In this document: piece after piece, positions 46,773 to 59,422 of the stretch
Layout: the number at the start of each line of letters is the position of its first letter
Numbering within the stretch: position 1 is the stretch's first letter
Assembly: GCA_025267735.1 (NCBI GenBank)
Contig: CM046303.1
Coordinates: 32,898,380 to 32,962,379, forward strand
DNA length: 64,000 bases
DNA from: Mactra quadrangularis
Lineage: Eukaryota > Mollusca > Bivalvia > Venerida > Mactridae
Direction of reading: 5' to 3'
Notes under the pieces: generated by a model
The model's input: only the letters and a program-made list of their open reading frames with translations
Databases searched by the model: none
Told to the model about the DNA's origin: nothing
Position numbers and translations under genes: made by a program

Positions 46773-48046
46773 TATCGGGGGCTCCTTACGTAGGGGTCTT
46801 GCAATACATTACTTCAACTATGTCTGAATAAGCAACACACGTATACAGAATAGTTTATGAAAAAAACTAATTAGTTTATTTCCGAACAAAGACGTACAAA
46901 TGGAACGTGGAATGTAACTATGCTGTAGGTTATTTCATCAGTCAGTAAATCTTCGATAATTCGCAGCATGAAATAAAGTTTCACATAAAGATAAAAAGTA
47001 CAGTGTACTAAAATATAAATTTAATATATATATTGCATATTTAATGCCTTTACATATAATTGAATTTTATCCCTCATATACCATATTAAATGTATATGTA
47101 CTGCTATGTTTTTAAAATAATATATAATGATTTTTTCTGTACGCTATATTATCACTTATACTTTGCTTTACTGCTCTCAGAATTACAAACAAAACTTTGA
47201 ATACAAAATAAATTAATTTTGTAGTTTCATCCTATTTCCACGCCTAAATAGTTGTGTTATATTTGTATCAGTTCATTTATTTACATGGCGTCAGTTTAAC
47301 TATCAAATCCAATGAACCAGATTTCAAGCACAATTAAATATTTAATGTTCCATTTCACTTTTTAAGTAACTAGCTGTTTTATGACATTTTGCATTATTTT
47401 TATCTATTATTTTTAATGGAACATTTTATGAATATTTTCTGTCTATTCTGGCATACAACTAAGTTCGTTTTCAGTAACCTCTAGTTTTGAAAGTACATTT
47501 ACGTAACAGTTTACTTATATAACAGACACATACATTATTCTGTCTCGTCCGTTAATAACTTTCTGTAAAATTTCGAAAGTAAAATAGTAAAGTAGGCATA
47601 CTATTTAGTGATTATCGCATACTTTCAGACCTACAATTATTTCATCGTCGAACTTTATGAAGTCTAAGCATAGTCACTTCTACGCGAAGGTACGATGCTA
47701 TAATTGAGTGTATTGTTAAAATACTAAAAAGATTAATACTCATACTTTTCTGTATTAAACGGAAAATGTAAATCGTCAATAACGGTAATGCTAACGTATT
47801 GCGGAACTAGACAAGTAAGCAGCGTGGCGACCAACTGTTTACCCGTGGGGTAAAGGGTATAGTTCTCCGACAGGAATGACATATTGTCAAAGAGTTTGGT
47901 CATGATATATGTACTTTTAAAGACAATGCACCTTACCAGCTAGTAAGATACAGTAGTTGTCAACCATTTGCAAATGTACGTGCTATGTACTGGTTTAAAG
48001 CTAGCATTTAGGGATCTAAGCCTCTCTTGAAGCTCCATTATCTAAG
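46773..48046. other. Intergenic, very AT-rich, no gene seen
   Basis: No exon, RNA gene or repeat family is recognised in this stretch. Confidence 0.55.
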
Positions 48047-48049
48047 TAA

Positions 48050-48746
48050 AGGGCCGGTCACATAGGCCAAAAACGCATGAATCACGCATATATTTTGGTT
48101 GTGCGTGCTTGTCTGTCGAGGATTTGACCATTTTCTACGATTTACGCGATGAAAAATCACCGATACATTGCGCAAGAATTACGTATCAATCACGCAAAAA
48201 TCACTGACAAAGCACTTATAAACTGCGCATAAGCCCAAAAAGGAGCACAGAATTCAATGTGCCCAACGAAAGCTTTGCGGAAAACCACGCATATTCTGCG
48301 CATTATCACTGATAAACTGCGTATGATTGGCGCATGATTGGAGCATGTGCTCATAATGTGCGTCTGAGTCGCGTCCTTTCGACGCCGTTCCGCGTATATA
48401 AACGGATGCGGGTTTCAGGCCGAGTCATTCCTGTTTCGACGCACGATCGCTGATGTTCCACGCATGTTTCGCGCAAAATCCGCGTAGGAACTACGCAAAC
48501 TGCGCAAAGAATACGTAAAACAACGCAAAACTGCGTAAACTTTTACGCGAAGATAAATTTTGAACTGTTCAAAACCTGGAATCGCGCATAACGCTGATAC
48601 GGCGCAGTTCCACTCACAACTATGAATGCTCCGCGTCAGAAACGAACGCTGATGAAACGCGAATATCACGGATGTATCACGTAAGACGCGAGTTTTGTGA
48701 GTGATTTTTGTGTGATATATGCGTTTTGGCCTATGTGACCGGCCCT
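48050..48746. mobile_element. PIF/Harbinger-like MITE with TAA target duplication
   Basis: The ends AGGGCCGGTCACATAGGCCA and TGGCCTATGTGACCGGCCCT are perfect inverted repeats that continue into AAAACGCAT. The flanks are TAA at 48047-48049 and TAA at 48747-48749. A 3-bp TWA duplication and GGSC-rich ends are typical of PIF/Harbinger elements, from which the class is inferred. The interior is unusually rich in GCGCAT, ACGCAA and CGCGTA words. The 84-codon frame in it is not a credible gene. Confidence 0.85.
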
Positions 48747-48749
48747 TAA

Positions 48750-49236
48750 CGCTGTTGTAGAAAACTGACTTTTATCTATTACAAACACATCTCATAGACA
48801 AGATATTTAAATTAAATGCAAATATTGCTTAAATTGCGTTATGTTATTGATTGCATTTCTAAGTAGATCAAAGCCGAATGAAGAATTTGATAGTCAATAC
48901 TTGAAACAATAGTTTATTCTCGGTATGTTAAAGATGAAGTCTTAATTTAGAATAAAAACTGCTCAATATCACTTGAATAAGCTCTAAAATTATTTGGATA
49001 AGATGTATTGAGCATTAGAGTATAATTGAATATAGTATGCTCTTATTAAAGTATCCCACTTTTTTTAAGAAATGGTCACTCGGCAAATTTAGAAAGCAGA
49101 ATAATTTAAACAGTTCATTGTGTCCCTCATGCATGTAATATTCTGATAACTCTATGTTTGTTGACAGTTTTCAAGTGTACTGTTGATTAATATAATCTTC
49201 ATATGGTGGTTTTTAGACAGTGAATAAATTGACCTA
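48750..49236. other. Intergenic, nothing recognised
   Basis: AT-rich, no exon-like frame or repeat seen. Confidence 0.5.
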
Positions 49237-49622
49237 TCTGATTAAAACCCGATCTAAAATTTTCCGCTCGCCTACATGCTAATTTAGATCTGGCCTGTTT
49301 CAAACGAGAGTCACGTTAAGGTGACCTTTTCTCATCATAATATTTATGGCAAAATTGTTATGATACGTAACTTGTTTACATAGTCTACGTCACGAACTTT
49401 GAAATGAGCCGTCCCATCGCAGACTGTGAATAATACCGCTGTAAAATTAGCTTGCAAACCTTGGTCTAAAAATAGAAATTACGAAATAAAATGTTATTAA
49501 TAGTGTTTCGTCTAGATGAAAGCTACGCATTGATAAGTCGACATCTCGACGTGACCTTCCATTGAGATAGTAGAGATCCTGTTCTACAATGCTCTACAGG
49601 ATATCTGTTTACGGAGATTGTA
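49237..49622 (+). repeat. Dispersed repeat family D, copy 2
   Basis: Close copy of 35738-36135, with the same start (CTGATTAAAACCCGATCTAA) and end (GGATATCTGTTTACGGAGAT) and several small indels. Confidence 0.85.
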
Positions 49623-50717
49623 AGTTGACTTGATGCCGCGATATGACAAATTAAGTGTTTGTAGTTACAGACACCTCTGTAATTTTACATAAGGAACGTT
49701 TGAGTATAAACACAAGTACTTTTACTCTAGTTGAACAATTTGTCTTAGTACTACACTTGTAGGCATATCGGGGTGCAATGACCATCGAAAAGCACAGTTC
49801 TTTGTTTGGCTATAAAACAGTTAAAAGCGACTTCGGGCACTAATCATCTCTTTACTCGCAAATTTATATTCCAAGTACTTTAATATCAGTTTAAATCTTA
49901 AAGCGCTGTGACGATATACAGAAAACTGAAACAAAATCACGTGACATGTTCAACGAAATTTCAAAACAAGTGTTGAAGAAATACTTTAGTAAATGTCAAG
50001 AGTTGTCATGAAGCTTCAATTGAAATGTTAGGGTTAAAAGTCGGGATTATAAATCTAATTTCGTTTGTCTATGTCGGCGTTACTGTCATATTTGCTGTCA
50101 AAACAGAAATAGCTTGGTACATCCCACAGGACTTTATGATGCATGACATGATGTAAATGACAAAACAGCAACTACAGACAACAGTCAATGACATTGTTGT
50201 TACAGTTAAATTGTTCATAAGTATAAGTTGAAATAGAAGTTCGGCAATAGATATAGATTCATTTTAACATATACATACCCTGACTGTATTTCATAAAGTA
50301 GTCAGTAACCATGTAATCAGCTATGCATAACATTATCAAGTTAACTTAGACATATCTTATAAGACAGAGAAAGAAACAAGTATAATTGAGCCGACTTCCT
50401 TGGTATTCATTTATCTTGATATTTTATTAACCCTAAAAACCTTCCTTTATTACTCATTTTACGGAACGTTTTTTCAACTGTGATATTTACTTGTCGATAG
50501 ACCGAGTTTTAGAATGTTATTGCATGTGAAAAATACTTTATCAGTTATTTTGGATGCCATACACATTGTTTATATGTATCAGAATGCACTTGAAAGTTCT
50601 GCTGTTCGTGTCATTTCGTTTATCTTTTACAAAGCAATGTATTCATAATGGCATTGTCAAGTGATTGTTTTATTTAGGTACTTTCTCAATATGTTATCAA
50701 TGTTATATCACATATCA
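49623..50717. other. Intergenic, no gene seen
   Basis: Includes a fragment resembling the SINE tail (TGATGCCGCGATATGACAAA near 49632). No exon or RNA gene is seen. Confidence 0.5.
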
Positions 50718-51000
50718 TGGTCCACCAATCAATGCGTAGCTTGCATCTATACGAAACAACATCGTAGTTTCTATTTTTAGACCTAAGTTCTCGAGCTAAT
50801 TTGACGGTGGTGATATTCACAGGCTGTAATAAGGGGACGTAGACAATGTAAACAAGTAACTAATCATAATGATTGCGTCATGAATAGTACGAAGAGGAAA
50901 TGTCACCTAAACGAGACCCTCATAATAAACTAGCAAGATCTAAAATAAGCAAGTACGCGAGTGGATAATTTTAAATTGAGTTGTAATCAGATTGAATTTT
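50718..51000 (-). repeat. Dispersed repeat family D, copy 3 (inverted, diverged)
   Basis: Its reverse complement follows the family in order: AGATCTTGCTAGTTTATTAT, GGTGACATTTCCTC, TTGTTTACATTGTCTACGTC, TCTAAAAATAGAAACTACGA, GCTACGCATTGATTGGT. It is the most diverged of the three copies. Confidence 0.7.
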
Positions 51001-51491
51001 GCGTTACGTTTTAATTGAATGAGCAACAATCAAAACACCCGTATCTTAAAGGTTAATTGAAATCATGATGTGTTTCACTAATCTAATAAAATTTTAAGTG
51101 TGAGTGAAATATGCTTTTTTGTTAACAATATTTGAAGTTCAGAAGGTAATTGATTAAACAAAACACGAATGGGTTGTACGCCATCATAAAACAAAGAAAT
51201 GTAAAAGTATAAGTACGCGACAAAATGTTTCTTTGCTCGTACGTATTTATTAGTGTACTAAACAGTCGGTAAATTATACTCTTCGACAAAAATATTAAAC
51301 ACTTTCAAACATTCCTGCAATTTTTACTTTCAATAACCAAAACTAATTCTGTTTTACAATCAAGTTGACCTTCAAGTTTGCAAACCTTTGAAATGCAACT
51401 CTTGACGTATTGTTTTTTAACAGAAGAAACATTTTGTTCTACTTAAGTTCTTGGACACATTTTTAACACTAATTATAGGTTATTATATATT

Positions 51492-51963
51492 TTACTGTCC
51501 AATATGGAAATATATTTGGACGAGTACACAGCTTGAAAAGCCATAATGGACGAGCCGATAGGATAAATGTGTACAATCTTTATATTTTTCTAAGATGTTA
51601 ACGAATTCCGATTTGAAGGCCTCTGGGCTGGTAATAGATTTACGTAAGTTTGACAAGTCAATATTAACGTTTGGTTTGTTGTAGGTCAACGGTGGGACAT
51701 TTTCATCGAAGTTCTGTAAAACGGTAGAAGTGATAATATTTAGCATTTCTAAGTCGCTTTTAACGCGCAGGCCAAATGGTTTAATTTCGTTTGGTTTGTT
51801 GTCAAATTTATCAATGAAGTTTGGTTTAAAAACAACTTTAAAAACAACTTTTCGCGCTGGGTTACTATTGTTAGAAGATATTCGAGTTGCGTATTGTAGT
51901 GAAAGCTTTTGTCGACGTAATTTTAATGATGGCTCGTTGGCTTCAACATCTGAGTGTAAATAA
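51492..51963 (-). pseudogene. Non-LTR retrotransposon remnant (region before RNase H)
   Basis: One minus-strand frame stays open for about 155 codons. It contains VEANEPSLKLRRQKLSLQYA, then NPARKVVF, KPNEIKPFGLRV, LRKSITSPEAFKSEF and LEKYKDCTH. This order (EAxEPSLxLRRxKLxLQY, PxGxR, then a segment leading into HIYTDGSK) is familiar from the C-terminal part of Jockey-like LINE polyproteins between reverse transcriptase and RNase H. The RNase H start itself is decayed (HLSYRLVHYG in place of HIYTDGSK), and no reverse transcriptase is adjacent. Family recognition is from memory of the motif order, not a search. Confidence 0.7.
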
Positions 51964-52428
51964 GTCAGGTTTGTAATTGTGAAGTTTCTGAAAGTTTTGA
52001 AACATGGTAATACTATCCTTTCACAATTGACACCAGATTTAACTTTTTTGTACTTTGTACTTGCAAACTGGCTATTGTTTCAGTTGCTTTTAATAAATAA
52101 ACACATTTCGAAATGCAATAAAATTATTACATGAGACTGATCTTACCAATACCATATTTACAGTAAGATCTCTAACCACCCCTTCTCATAATCTGTTAGC
52201 ATTTTATATGTGTCAACACTATCATCTTCATCATATACTATGTTGTAGAAGGCTGGATACCCTGGAACCTACAGAACAAAACTTGTGTCAGCTACATACC
52301 GTTACATAATTAAACCCTACATGGTAGAAAATATAATTTGGATGTTAATGATTATACAGATCTACATGAGAATAAGTGAAATGAAATGCTAATAATAATT
52401 AGTTTATCTGCAGCGCAACAAGCAAGCA

Positions 52429-52528
52429 TTGGTTAATAAATCTATATATTGGTTAATAAATCTATATATTGGTTAATAAATCTATGTATTGGTTAATAAA
52501 TCTATATATTGGTTAATAAATCTATATA
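52429..52528. repeat. 20-bp tandem repeat, five copies
   Basis: The unit TTGGTTAATAAATCTATATA is repeated five times, with one G for A variant in the third copy. It lies inside the last intron (52269-52637) of the interrupted gene. Confidence 0.95.
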
Positions 52529-55500
52529 CATTGCCCTCCAAAAGTTTCTTCACACATTTACAATTTACAGTGTACTCCATAGAGTTTCAAATAGCTGTAA
52601 AAGCAGTTTATTGATTTACAAATGGATAGAATCATACTTGCGATATAACTTTTCCATGGTACCATTTCTCAGAACCAGCTTCCTCAAACTTATGGCGAAC
52701 TCTCTTGTTTTTAAGAAACTGTGATTGTTCTGACTTCTCCACTCTTTCATCCAGTAAGAAAGCATGCTTGACTAGAGTTTTCAGGTTGTTTTCCAGCTCT
52801 TCAGGACTTAATTAGACTCTTTTTCCTTCTTTAAGTTTTGAAAAATTAAATACTGCTGGATCGTCAGGTTTCTGTTTCAAGATATCCTTTCTGAATCTAA
52901 GCTGGCTTTTGAGTGCATTCAACTTGCTCTGTTTTGATTGATAGGTTGATAAATGCAGCTCCACTTGCTCACAAGATTGCCACAGTCCATGGAACACGTT
53001 ATCATCGGTCATTTTTTCCTGTTGTTTCAGTTTTTAGCAGCCGCTGCCTCATTTGCTAGCCTTTGTTTATTAATTTTATCCAATCGCATAGCTGTTATAA
53101 TGTCACGTCTGATTTTAAATTTTTGTCCCATTTCCTTAACACCATGACGAGCCTCATTCACAATTTTTGTTGTTTTCTCTTGAGATTTTGATTCTAGCCA
53201 TTCATTTGTTTTGTTTGTACTAAATGTGATCAGAAGCTAATGTGTCAATATGTGGTTTAAACTTCAACAGATTGTCATAGCAGGCAAACACCTGTTCACT
53301 GAACTTATTATGTTTTTCAAGACTTTTACAGATCTGCATTTGTTCCACAGTTGGTGAAGCAAATTAACCATGTTCTATAAAGTCAACAAAATTAGTCCTA
53401 GCGCTTTGCATCCTGAGATATATAATGGTTGTTGTAAGTCTTGTAATACACATTTTGTGAGTCTATTCAAGTTGTAGCCATTAAGGAAATTGATCATTTC
53501 AAAGTGTAACATATAAACTTGACCAGCATTGTGGAATAGAATATTGAATCTGTGACCCCTGTATGGCACAAGTTTTAAGATCTCATGTTGTGTTTTTTCA
53601 GAAACGTTCCTAAATGAGTAATGAACTGGATATGACAGCCACTTTTTTCGTCAGCTCCTTTAGCGAAGCTTTTACATGCAGTTCATATCAATCTTGCTGT
53701 ACCAGATTCACCTGGTTTATTAAATGACTGTTCTGGAACAGGAGGATTTGTGCTACAGATTTCTCTTTCTATGTCATAAATCGCCTTGTTTGATGTATCT
53801 GCAAAATGGACCAATGAATGTAAGCCGCAGAAAAAATTCAAAAGAGTATTGATAGACTGTTTACTTGCTTCATTTAATTGGTTGTAATTTTCAACTGTGT
53901 AGGGTAAAACTGTAGTTCTGTATTCCTCATATAGCTCATTGAATTTAATTTTTGTACATGCGCTGTCCGACATCGTAGCTCTTATATTCTTAAGTATTGT
54001 CTTTGAAGTGGTGCTTGTAGTGTCATCTGCTACACGATCAATGTCTTCAAGTATTTCTTTAAATGTTTCCAGAGTATCTTTCCCTGATTTTGTTGTAAGA
54101 TCGCGCAAACCTAAAGTGAAATATCTTTGTTACGAACATGATAACCACCAATTCTATTAGCAAACTTGGATGTCTCATCTGTATATAAACTAGTATCTTC
54201 CGAGACTTTGACTACCTCTGCAATTTGTTTCTGAGATATAATAAGTTTCTGTATGTTCATATTGTGTATTGTAGATGGGCTTGGAACTTTATTTGCCCGT
54301 TTACCAACTAATTTCAGAACTGTATTTATTACAGGACCAACTTTTACTGCACTTACGTGATTTTCAAGGAGTGAATAAACACATGAATGAAGTTCAGTTG
54401 AATAGCGGTTTCTTTCTTCACCATACACGCAAATCTCTGGTTCATTAAACTCATCATTTAATGTATCTCTGAGATAGTCATTATCATTCTTACTGTCATT
54501 AAATTGTTTAACGTTTCCTTCATGTTCATTACATAATTGATTGAACTCTTCTCTAAGAGTGAATAGTTGATCACTTACATATTCATACTGTTGTTTAAGT
54601 TTCTTTGACTGTGATTCCCAATAACTTGCTTTTGACCGTAAACGCTTCAGTTTATCTGATTTCTTTTTCAGCTGCTGACGCAAATGATTGTTTATTTTAC
54701 AAAGCTGTTGTTTCTCTGTTCTCAATACTTCCATGTCCAGATTCAGCTTCTTTACACTTTTACCTTTAGTTACTTTAACAGACAGTTTTTCCTTTGTTTT
54801 ACCTAACTCAGTCAACAACTCTCTTTCTCTTTTTAGATGTTGTAGCTGGTTTTGGAAATATCACACTTTCACTACAAAATGTCTCATACAGTAGTGCCCC
54901 TTTACTAGTCTGTGCACTCTTCTGAAGCTGTCTATGCTTTTCATATAGTCTATTAGTGAGATTGGAAAATGACCTTGGGTCAGCTAATGGTATCTGTAGA
55001 CTTTTTGCTTGCTCAACAAGCCACTCAGATGTAGCCTTCTTACCTTTTTCCATGTACATTTTCACTACATCTATATTTTTAGTGCTGCCATTGTAAATTA
55101 AAGGTACCTTGTAATATGTTAGGACAGAAATTATATGTATATACAGCTATAATTTACTGGATATTAAGTAATGTCTGTGTAAAGGACTCGGCAGCTGATA
55201 TATCAAGCAATTAAGGAGAACACAGTTCAGTGTTTTCACCAAGTTTTTCAAATGCACTTCTATTCATTGAAAATGTCTGTGATAGAACACTATTTGTATA
55301 TATATGTATTCAAGTAAGGGGTAAAATGTCTATGTTAAAATCAGTTTGCACACATGACTTTCCACATAAACCCTGATAAATCTGTCTGACAGTCTTGATT
55401 ATATCTCTACAAGTTAGTAAAGGAAATAATCTAGCAAGCAGGTTAGTACATAGGAAGGTTTAAGACAGTGTTTTCCAAAGTGATCAAGGCATGTGCTACT

Positions 55501-56551
55501 ATTTCTTTGATCACTACTTATAATAAAATCTTTGATTTACAAGTTATAGTGAAAAGTAGAAATAAAAAAGGGGAAATATGTATGTTTCTTTTTTGGAATA
55601 AGTAAAGCAGTACAAATTCCCTAAAGTGTTCATAATTTTCAAAAAACATGTCTTAATAATTTGGGAAACACTAAGCCTTGTAATTTAAGAGATTATATAT
55701 AGATACATTTTAGAAAAGCTAAGCTTCAAGCATGTGCTACAGAAATATTACATCCAACAATATAAATATTGCCATCTATAATTACCTTTACACTTTTGTA
55801 AATGTGTAAATTTTTTAATTTATACTAATGTGTAAAAATTAAAACAAGTTTTTGATACATGAGCATGTATAACAATTACAATATCATTACTGCCCATTCA
55901 AATGTTATAGTGCGTACAAAAAAACAAAACACTGTTTATAATAACAATAGAATGAACTAATCCACTACGAGGGACGCTCAGGATGACAATAACATAAACA
56001 TGTGCTATGTTTTACGATTATCTTAGTTGTTAGTGTAATGGAAAAGATTTTTACCAACACAAGCACGATTTACCAACAAATGGTGGTATCCATCATGCTA
56101 ATTTTGTTACAATGAAATACACACATTTTATTTCCATTACTGCCTACCCTTGAAATGGATTGTCTCATTTTTAATGTTTACCAAAACACGTTTTGTTCTT
56201 TTTGTACGCACTATTTTTTATACAATATATTATAACTGTCCTTATGTGTATTTTTTTCTGAATAAAATTTTAATTGTTTCTATGACAAACCAGCTTTTTA
56301 CATGTGTAAAGGTAATTTTGGATGGCATTGTATAACCATTCACAGCAGTGCAAATACAGATTATTACATTTGAAAGCTTAGAATATTTCCACATGCATTT
56401 ACTTGGTGTTACTTTACAGTGATAAAGATATGAAAAAAAACCCATCTAAATTTAACCATTTTCTCCACTAAAGATCTTAAATAACATGGGCACCAGTATA
56501 GATCAAGATCTACAAGCAAATCTTATCAGGATCTACACTGTTTACTGTTTG

Positions 56552-56592
56552 TTTGTTTGGGTTTTACGGCGCACCAACACAAAAAGGACATT
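56552..56592 (-). repeat. SINE tail fragment in an intron
   Basis: Plus strand GTTTGTTTGGGTTTTACGGC then GCACCAACACAAAAAG, the same tail as at 59423, here inside the 55108-56941 intron of the interrupted gene. Confidence 0.65.
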
Positions 56593-57720
56593 GTTTACTT
56601 TTCGTCAGATAAAAAGTAATGGATCTTATGGCTTAATATCTTGATCTACACTGGTTGCACATGTATTAATGTAAACTGTACCCACAGAGTATAGAACAAA
56701 ATTAGGAGAAAGTGAGAAATTGCAATCTGTATAATTTATGAAAAATGATGTTAACACATGTTTAATGATATCAAGTTGTTTTTGCAAGAATTAAATGACT
56801 ATCGAACCATCAGTGAACAGTCGACACCATTTTTCAGCTCTAAACTTTTTGATAATTCTATTCAAATAAAACTTTGATCAGGTTGTATTGTATATTAAAA
56901 TTTCAATAAACACCAAGGTAGTTTTCAAATATATAACTTACCAAACTTTCTACAGCCGGGGAGTATGAGTCACTCTGTTCTTATGAATTTAATTCCTGAC
57001 TGGATATTACAATGACCTGTCCACACTGCTTAGGCCGCCATCGTCCTTTCTTAAATACAGGGCTTGACTGTAAAAATGACAAAAAAACATACAAAATATT
57101 ATCACGGCTTGCACTTTTATTCTGTCTATAAACATGTAGTTTGTTAAGTTTTTAAGAGAATGTTTTTCTACAAGCTTGGATCACAGGTTCCATTCCTGAC
57201 CGATGCAGGTTTGACCTTTGGTTAATGGACACCACTACTGGCACTAGGTATTTAGGTGCAAATTCATGTAACATTGAAACTTGATAAACAAAAATATATT
57301 GAACACTATTATAGTATTAGACTCAGAGTAATAGTTGTTAACGTCTGACTTCACAATCACATCAGCCCAGGGCCAGGATGAGGACTGATTTTTTTCAGAC
57401 TTTTTTCAATTTCATTTAGGAAGCTGTGTACTCCTAACCTAATACGTGGGGTACAAATGCATCAGTGTTGTATATGTTATAAAGGCCCTCTACGGCCTTT
57501 TATTCAGAACACTCGATTGGTCAATCATCAATCACTAATTTTCATTTTTCGTCTGCTCGTTCACGGGTTCAGACATTTATCAACACAACTGACTGAATTA
57601 TATTCATTTAAAATGTAATCAGTTTGTTTAAATTTGAGGAAGATAGAAAAAATAACACAAAAAAACACGCCTTACCTTACTATGTTCAAGTTTTCCAACA
57701 ATAGTGATACTACGAGAAAC

Positions 57721-58850
57721 GATGAAAATTGCGAGGACGAATAACTATTCCGAACAATAGTGTCGCTATTTCGGATAAACCGGAAGTGCGATCAAATTAC
57801 CTCCCCTGACTTCCTGAAGAGTGCGCGCGATGAGGCTTTCGAGGGGGTAATTTTAACTAGTAATCGGCAGCTTGCGGCAATACAGGGGGGTAAGGTAACT
57901 ATTTATTCTTATAGAATATTAGTTGTGTATTATGCCATGTCATGCCGAACGAGCCGATTTAAAGATATTACATTCTAAAAATTTGCTATATTTTCAACAG
58001 AGCTTTTTTCCAAATCTTTAATTAAGAGATAGAAAAAAAATTATTTCCCGCTTGGGGCCTCTTTTATCTTGGGAAAACACCATACGTCATTAAAATGTTT
58101 GCCCAAATAGAACCTATAAACAACTTTTATTTCGGTCACGTGATCTTGTAATTTTGTCAAAATGGCGGCCATCAACCCGTCTTAGATTTGAGCAACGGCA
58201 TTTTTAAACGGTCGGATTGGCTTTATTGCATAATTTTATTAAAAGAACATGGTAGTATTTCAGAAATAAAACCTTTTTTAGAATATTCAGTTAATAAAAT
58301 CGAGTTTGTTAATTCAAAAAGACTTTTATTCACACTTAAACTAGGTCTAGTTACATTGGTGACAGATCGGACAACGGTAAAGTACGTTTTACTTGCGGTA
58401 CCTATACAAAAGTTTTGCTGTGTAATTGAATGCTTGATCGGAAATCGTCAGAATTTGGCTCCTTGATTTAGCGTATTGTAAGTAAAAAATTTGTAATTTA
58501 TACGACAAACCTTGTTTATAACGTTATTTTATTTAGTACAAACCATTATTTTGGTTTATTTCCTCATTCATACCTAGACTACAAAGAAAAACAGTTTCGA
58601 ACCGATGAAAAAAATGGCGGACATAATTTATGAATAAGCATCGTTTAGTGCACATGTCCCCAATCGTCCAATACGAAAATAATATATTATTTTTGGATCC
58701 AATACGGGAATATATTGGACGGTCACGTGGTACAAATGCAGATTGTTGATTGGTTAGATGTTCTTAGATATATAATAAACTGATTTATAGTAACCGATAA
58801 ACAGAAACACAGAGGGTCATCTCGATTATTATGAAACTAAACCGTAATTT
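57721..58850. other. Upstream region of the interrupted gene, no clear gene
   Basis: The GC content rises around 57770-57860, as at a promoter or first exon. A plus-strand frame at 58188-58466 (92 codons) has no domain I know. ATGGCGGCC and ATGGCGGACAT words near 58160 and 58614 resemble start contexts but lead to no supported exon. Confidence 0.4.
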
Positions 58851-58855
58851 ATTAA

Positions 58856-59143
58856 TTTTACAGGGTTTAACCCCGTGTCGACACATTTAGGTCATTTTAC
58901 GGCGTCCAGCGCACCTGACCTAGCTTTCCTGGACCCTTGTCTATAACCAGTACTCACATATACTTCACCAAGGCCGGAAACCTCCATATACAAGGTACTT
59001 TAATAATGGAGGAAAATTGACATTATTGTTAAATGTTCATAGAAGGATATAACCTTCCCGGGTGGGATTCGAACCCGTACCCCCCTTGGGACACAAGATT
59101 TAAAATCCCGGCGCGCTACCAACTGCGCAACAGACCCGGGTTG
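58856..59143 (-). repeat. tRNA-derived SINE, family E
   Basis: On the minus strand the head reads GGGTCTGTTGCGCAGTTGGT, AGCGCGCCGGGATTTTAAAT and GGTTCGAATCCCACCCGGG (A box, anticodon arm, B box). A long body follows, ending in GGGGTTAAACCCTGTAAAA. The head pairs CCCGGG at both ends like an acceptor stem, but an insert between anticodon arm and B box (CTTGTGTCCCAAGGGGGGTA) and the SINE body argue against a working tRNA. Confidence 0.78.
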
Positions 59144-59422
59144 GGACGGTTGTACATCTATATATACACACACATATTAAGTAAACTATGTTTAATGTCA
59201 TTTAAAAAAATACGCACGTCATATTTTAAGCTGATAGATATCTGTGTCATACAGTTCTTTATTAAAAACTCGCAATAAATAAGATTGGTATTTACAAAAA
59301 TTATGACTTTTAACATTTACACCATCCTCATTGTTATCTTATGATATATACTTACGTTTACAAAATTATATTTTTACTAAGTATATATCATGTGATAGCA
59401 ATGAGGATTGACATCCCATGAT

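Larger units (their letters stand above)
52158..57720 (-). pseudogene. Interrupted multi-exon gene: coiled coil plus RNase H-like domain, uncharacterised family
   Basis: Exons: possible first exon ending at 57676; 56942-57067 (126 nt: FKKGRWRPKQCGQVIVIS); large exon 52638-55107; last 52158-52268 (VPGYPAFYNIVYDEDD, TAA). Splice sites are canonical and phases agree. The large exon encodes a basic N-terminal part (VEQAKSLQIPLADPRSFSNL), a coiled coil (about 54400-54780), SLYTDETSKF, TMSDSACTKIKFNELY, FFCGLHSLVHFAD, LVPYRGHRFNILFHNAG, and HNKFSEQVFACYDNLLKF. A basic segment and LKSQLRFRKDILKQKPDD follow. The first Asp, SDxA and CxxH order recalls hAT-like transposases; this is inference. Breaks: TAA in exon 2 (about 56983), one-base shifts near 54825, 54110, 53580, 53225 and 53035, TGA at about 53682, TAA at about 52815, and probably a deletion near 53370. 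Most shifts sit at homopolymers, so assembly error is an alternative to true decay. Confidence 0.72.

Noticed and set aside
54111..54818. A separate intact 235-codon coiled-coil gene
   Set aside because: The frames before and after join it by one-base shifts into a single longer protein with conserved order, so it is part of the interrupted gene.
58188..58466. 92-codon plus-strand frame near the upstream end of the interrupted gene
   Set aside because: No domain or conserved motif recognised and no second exon; kept only as a note.
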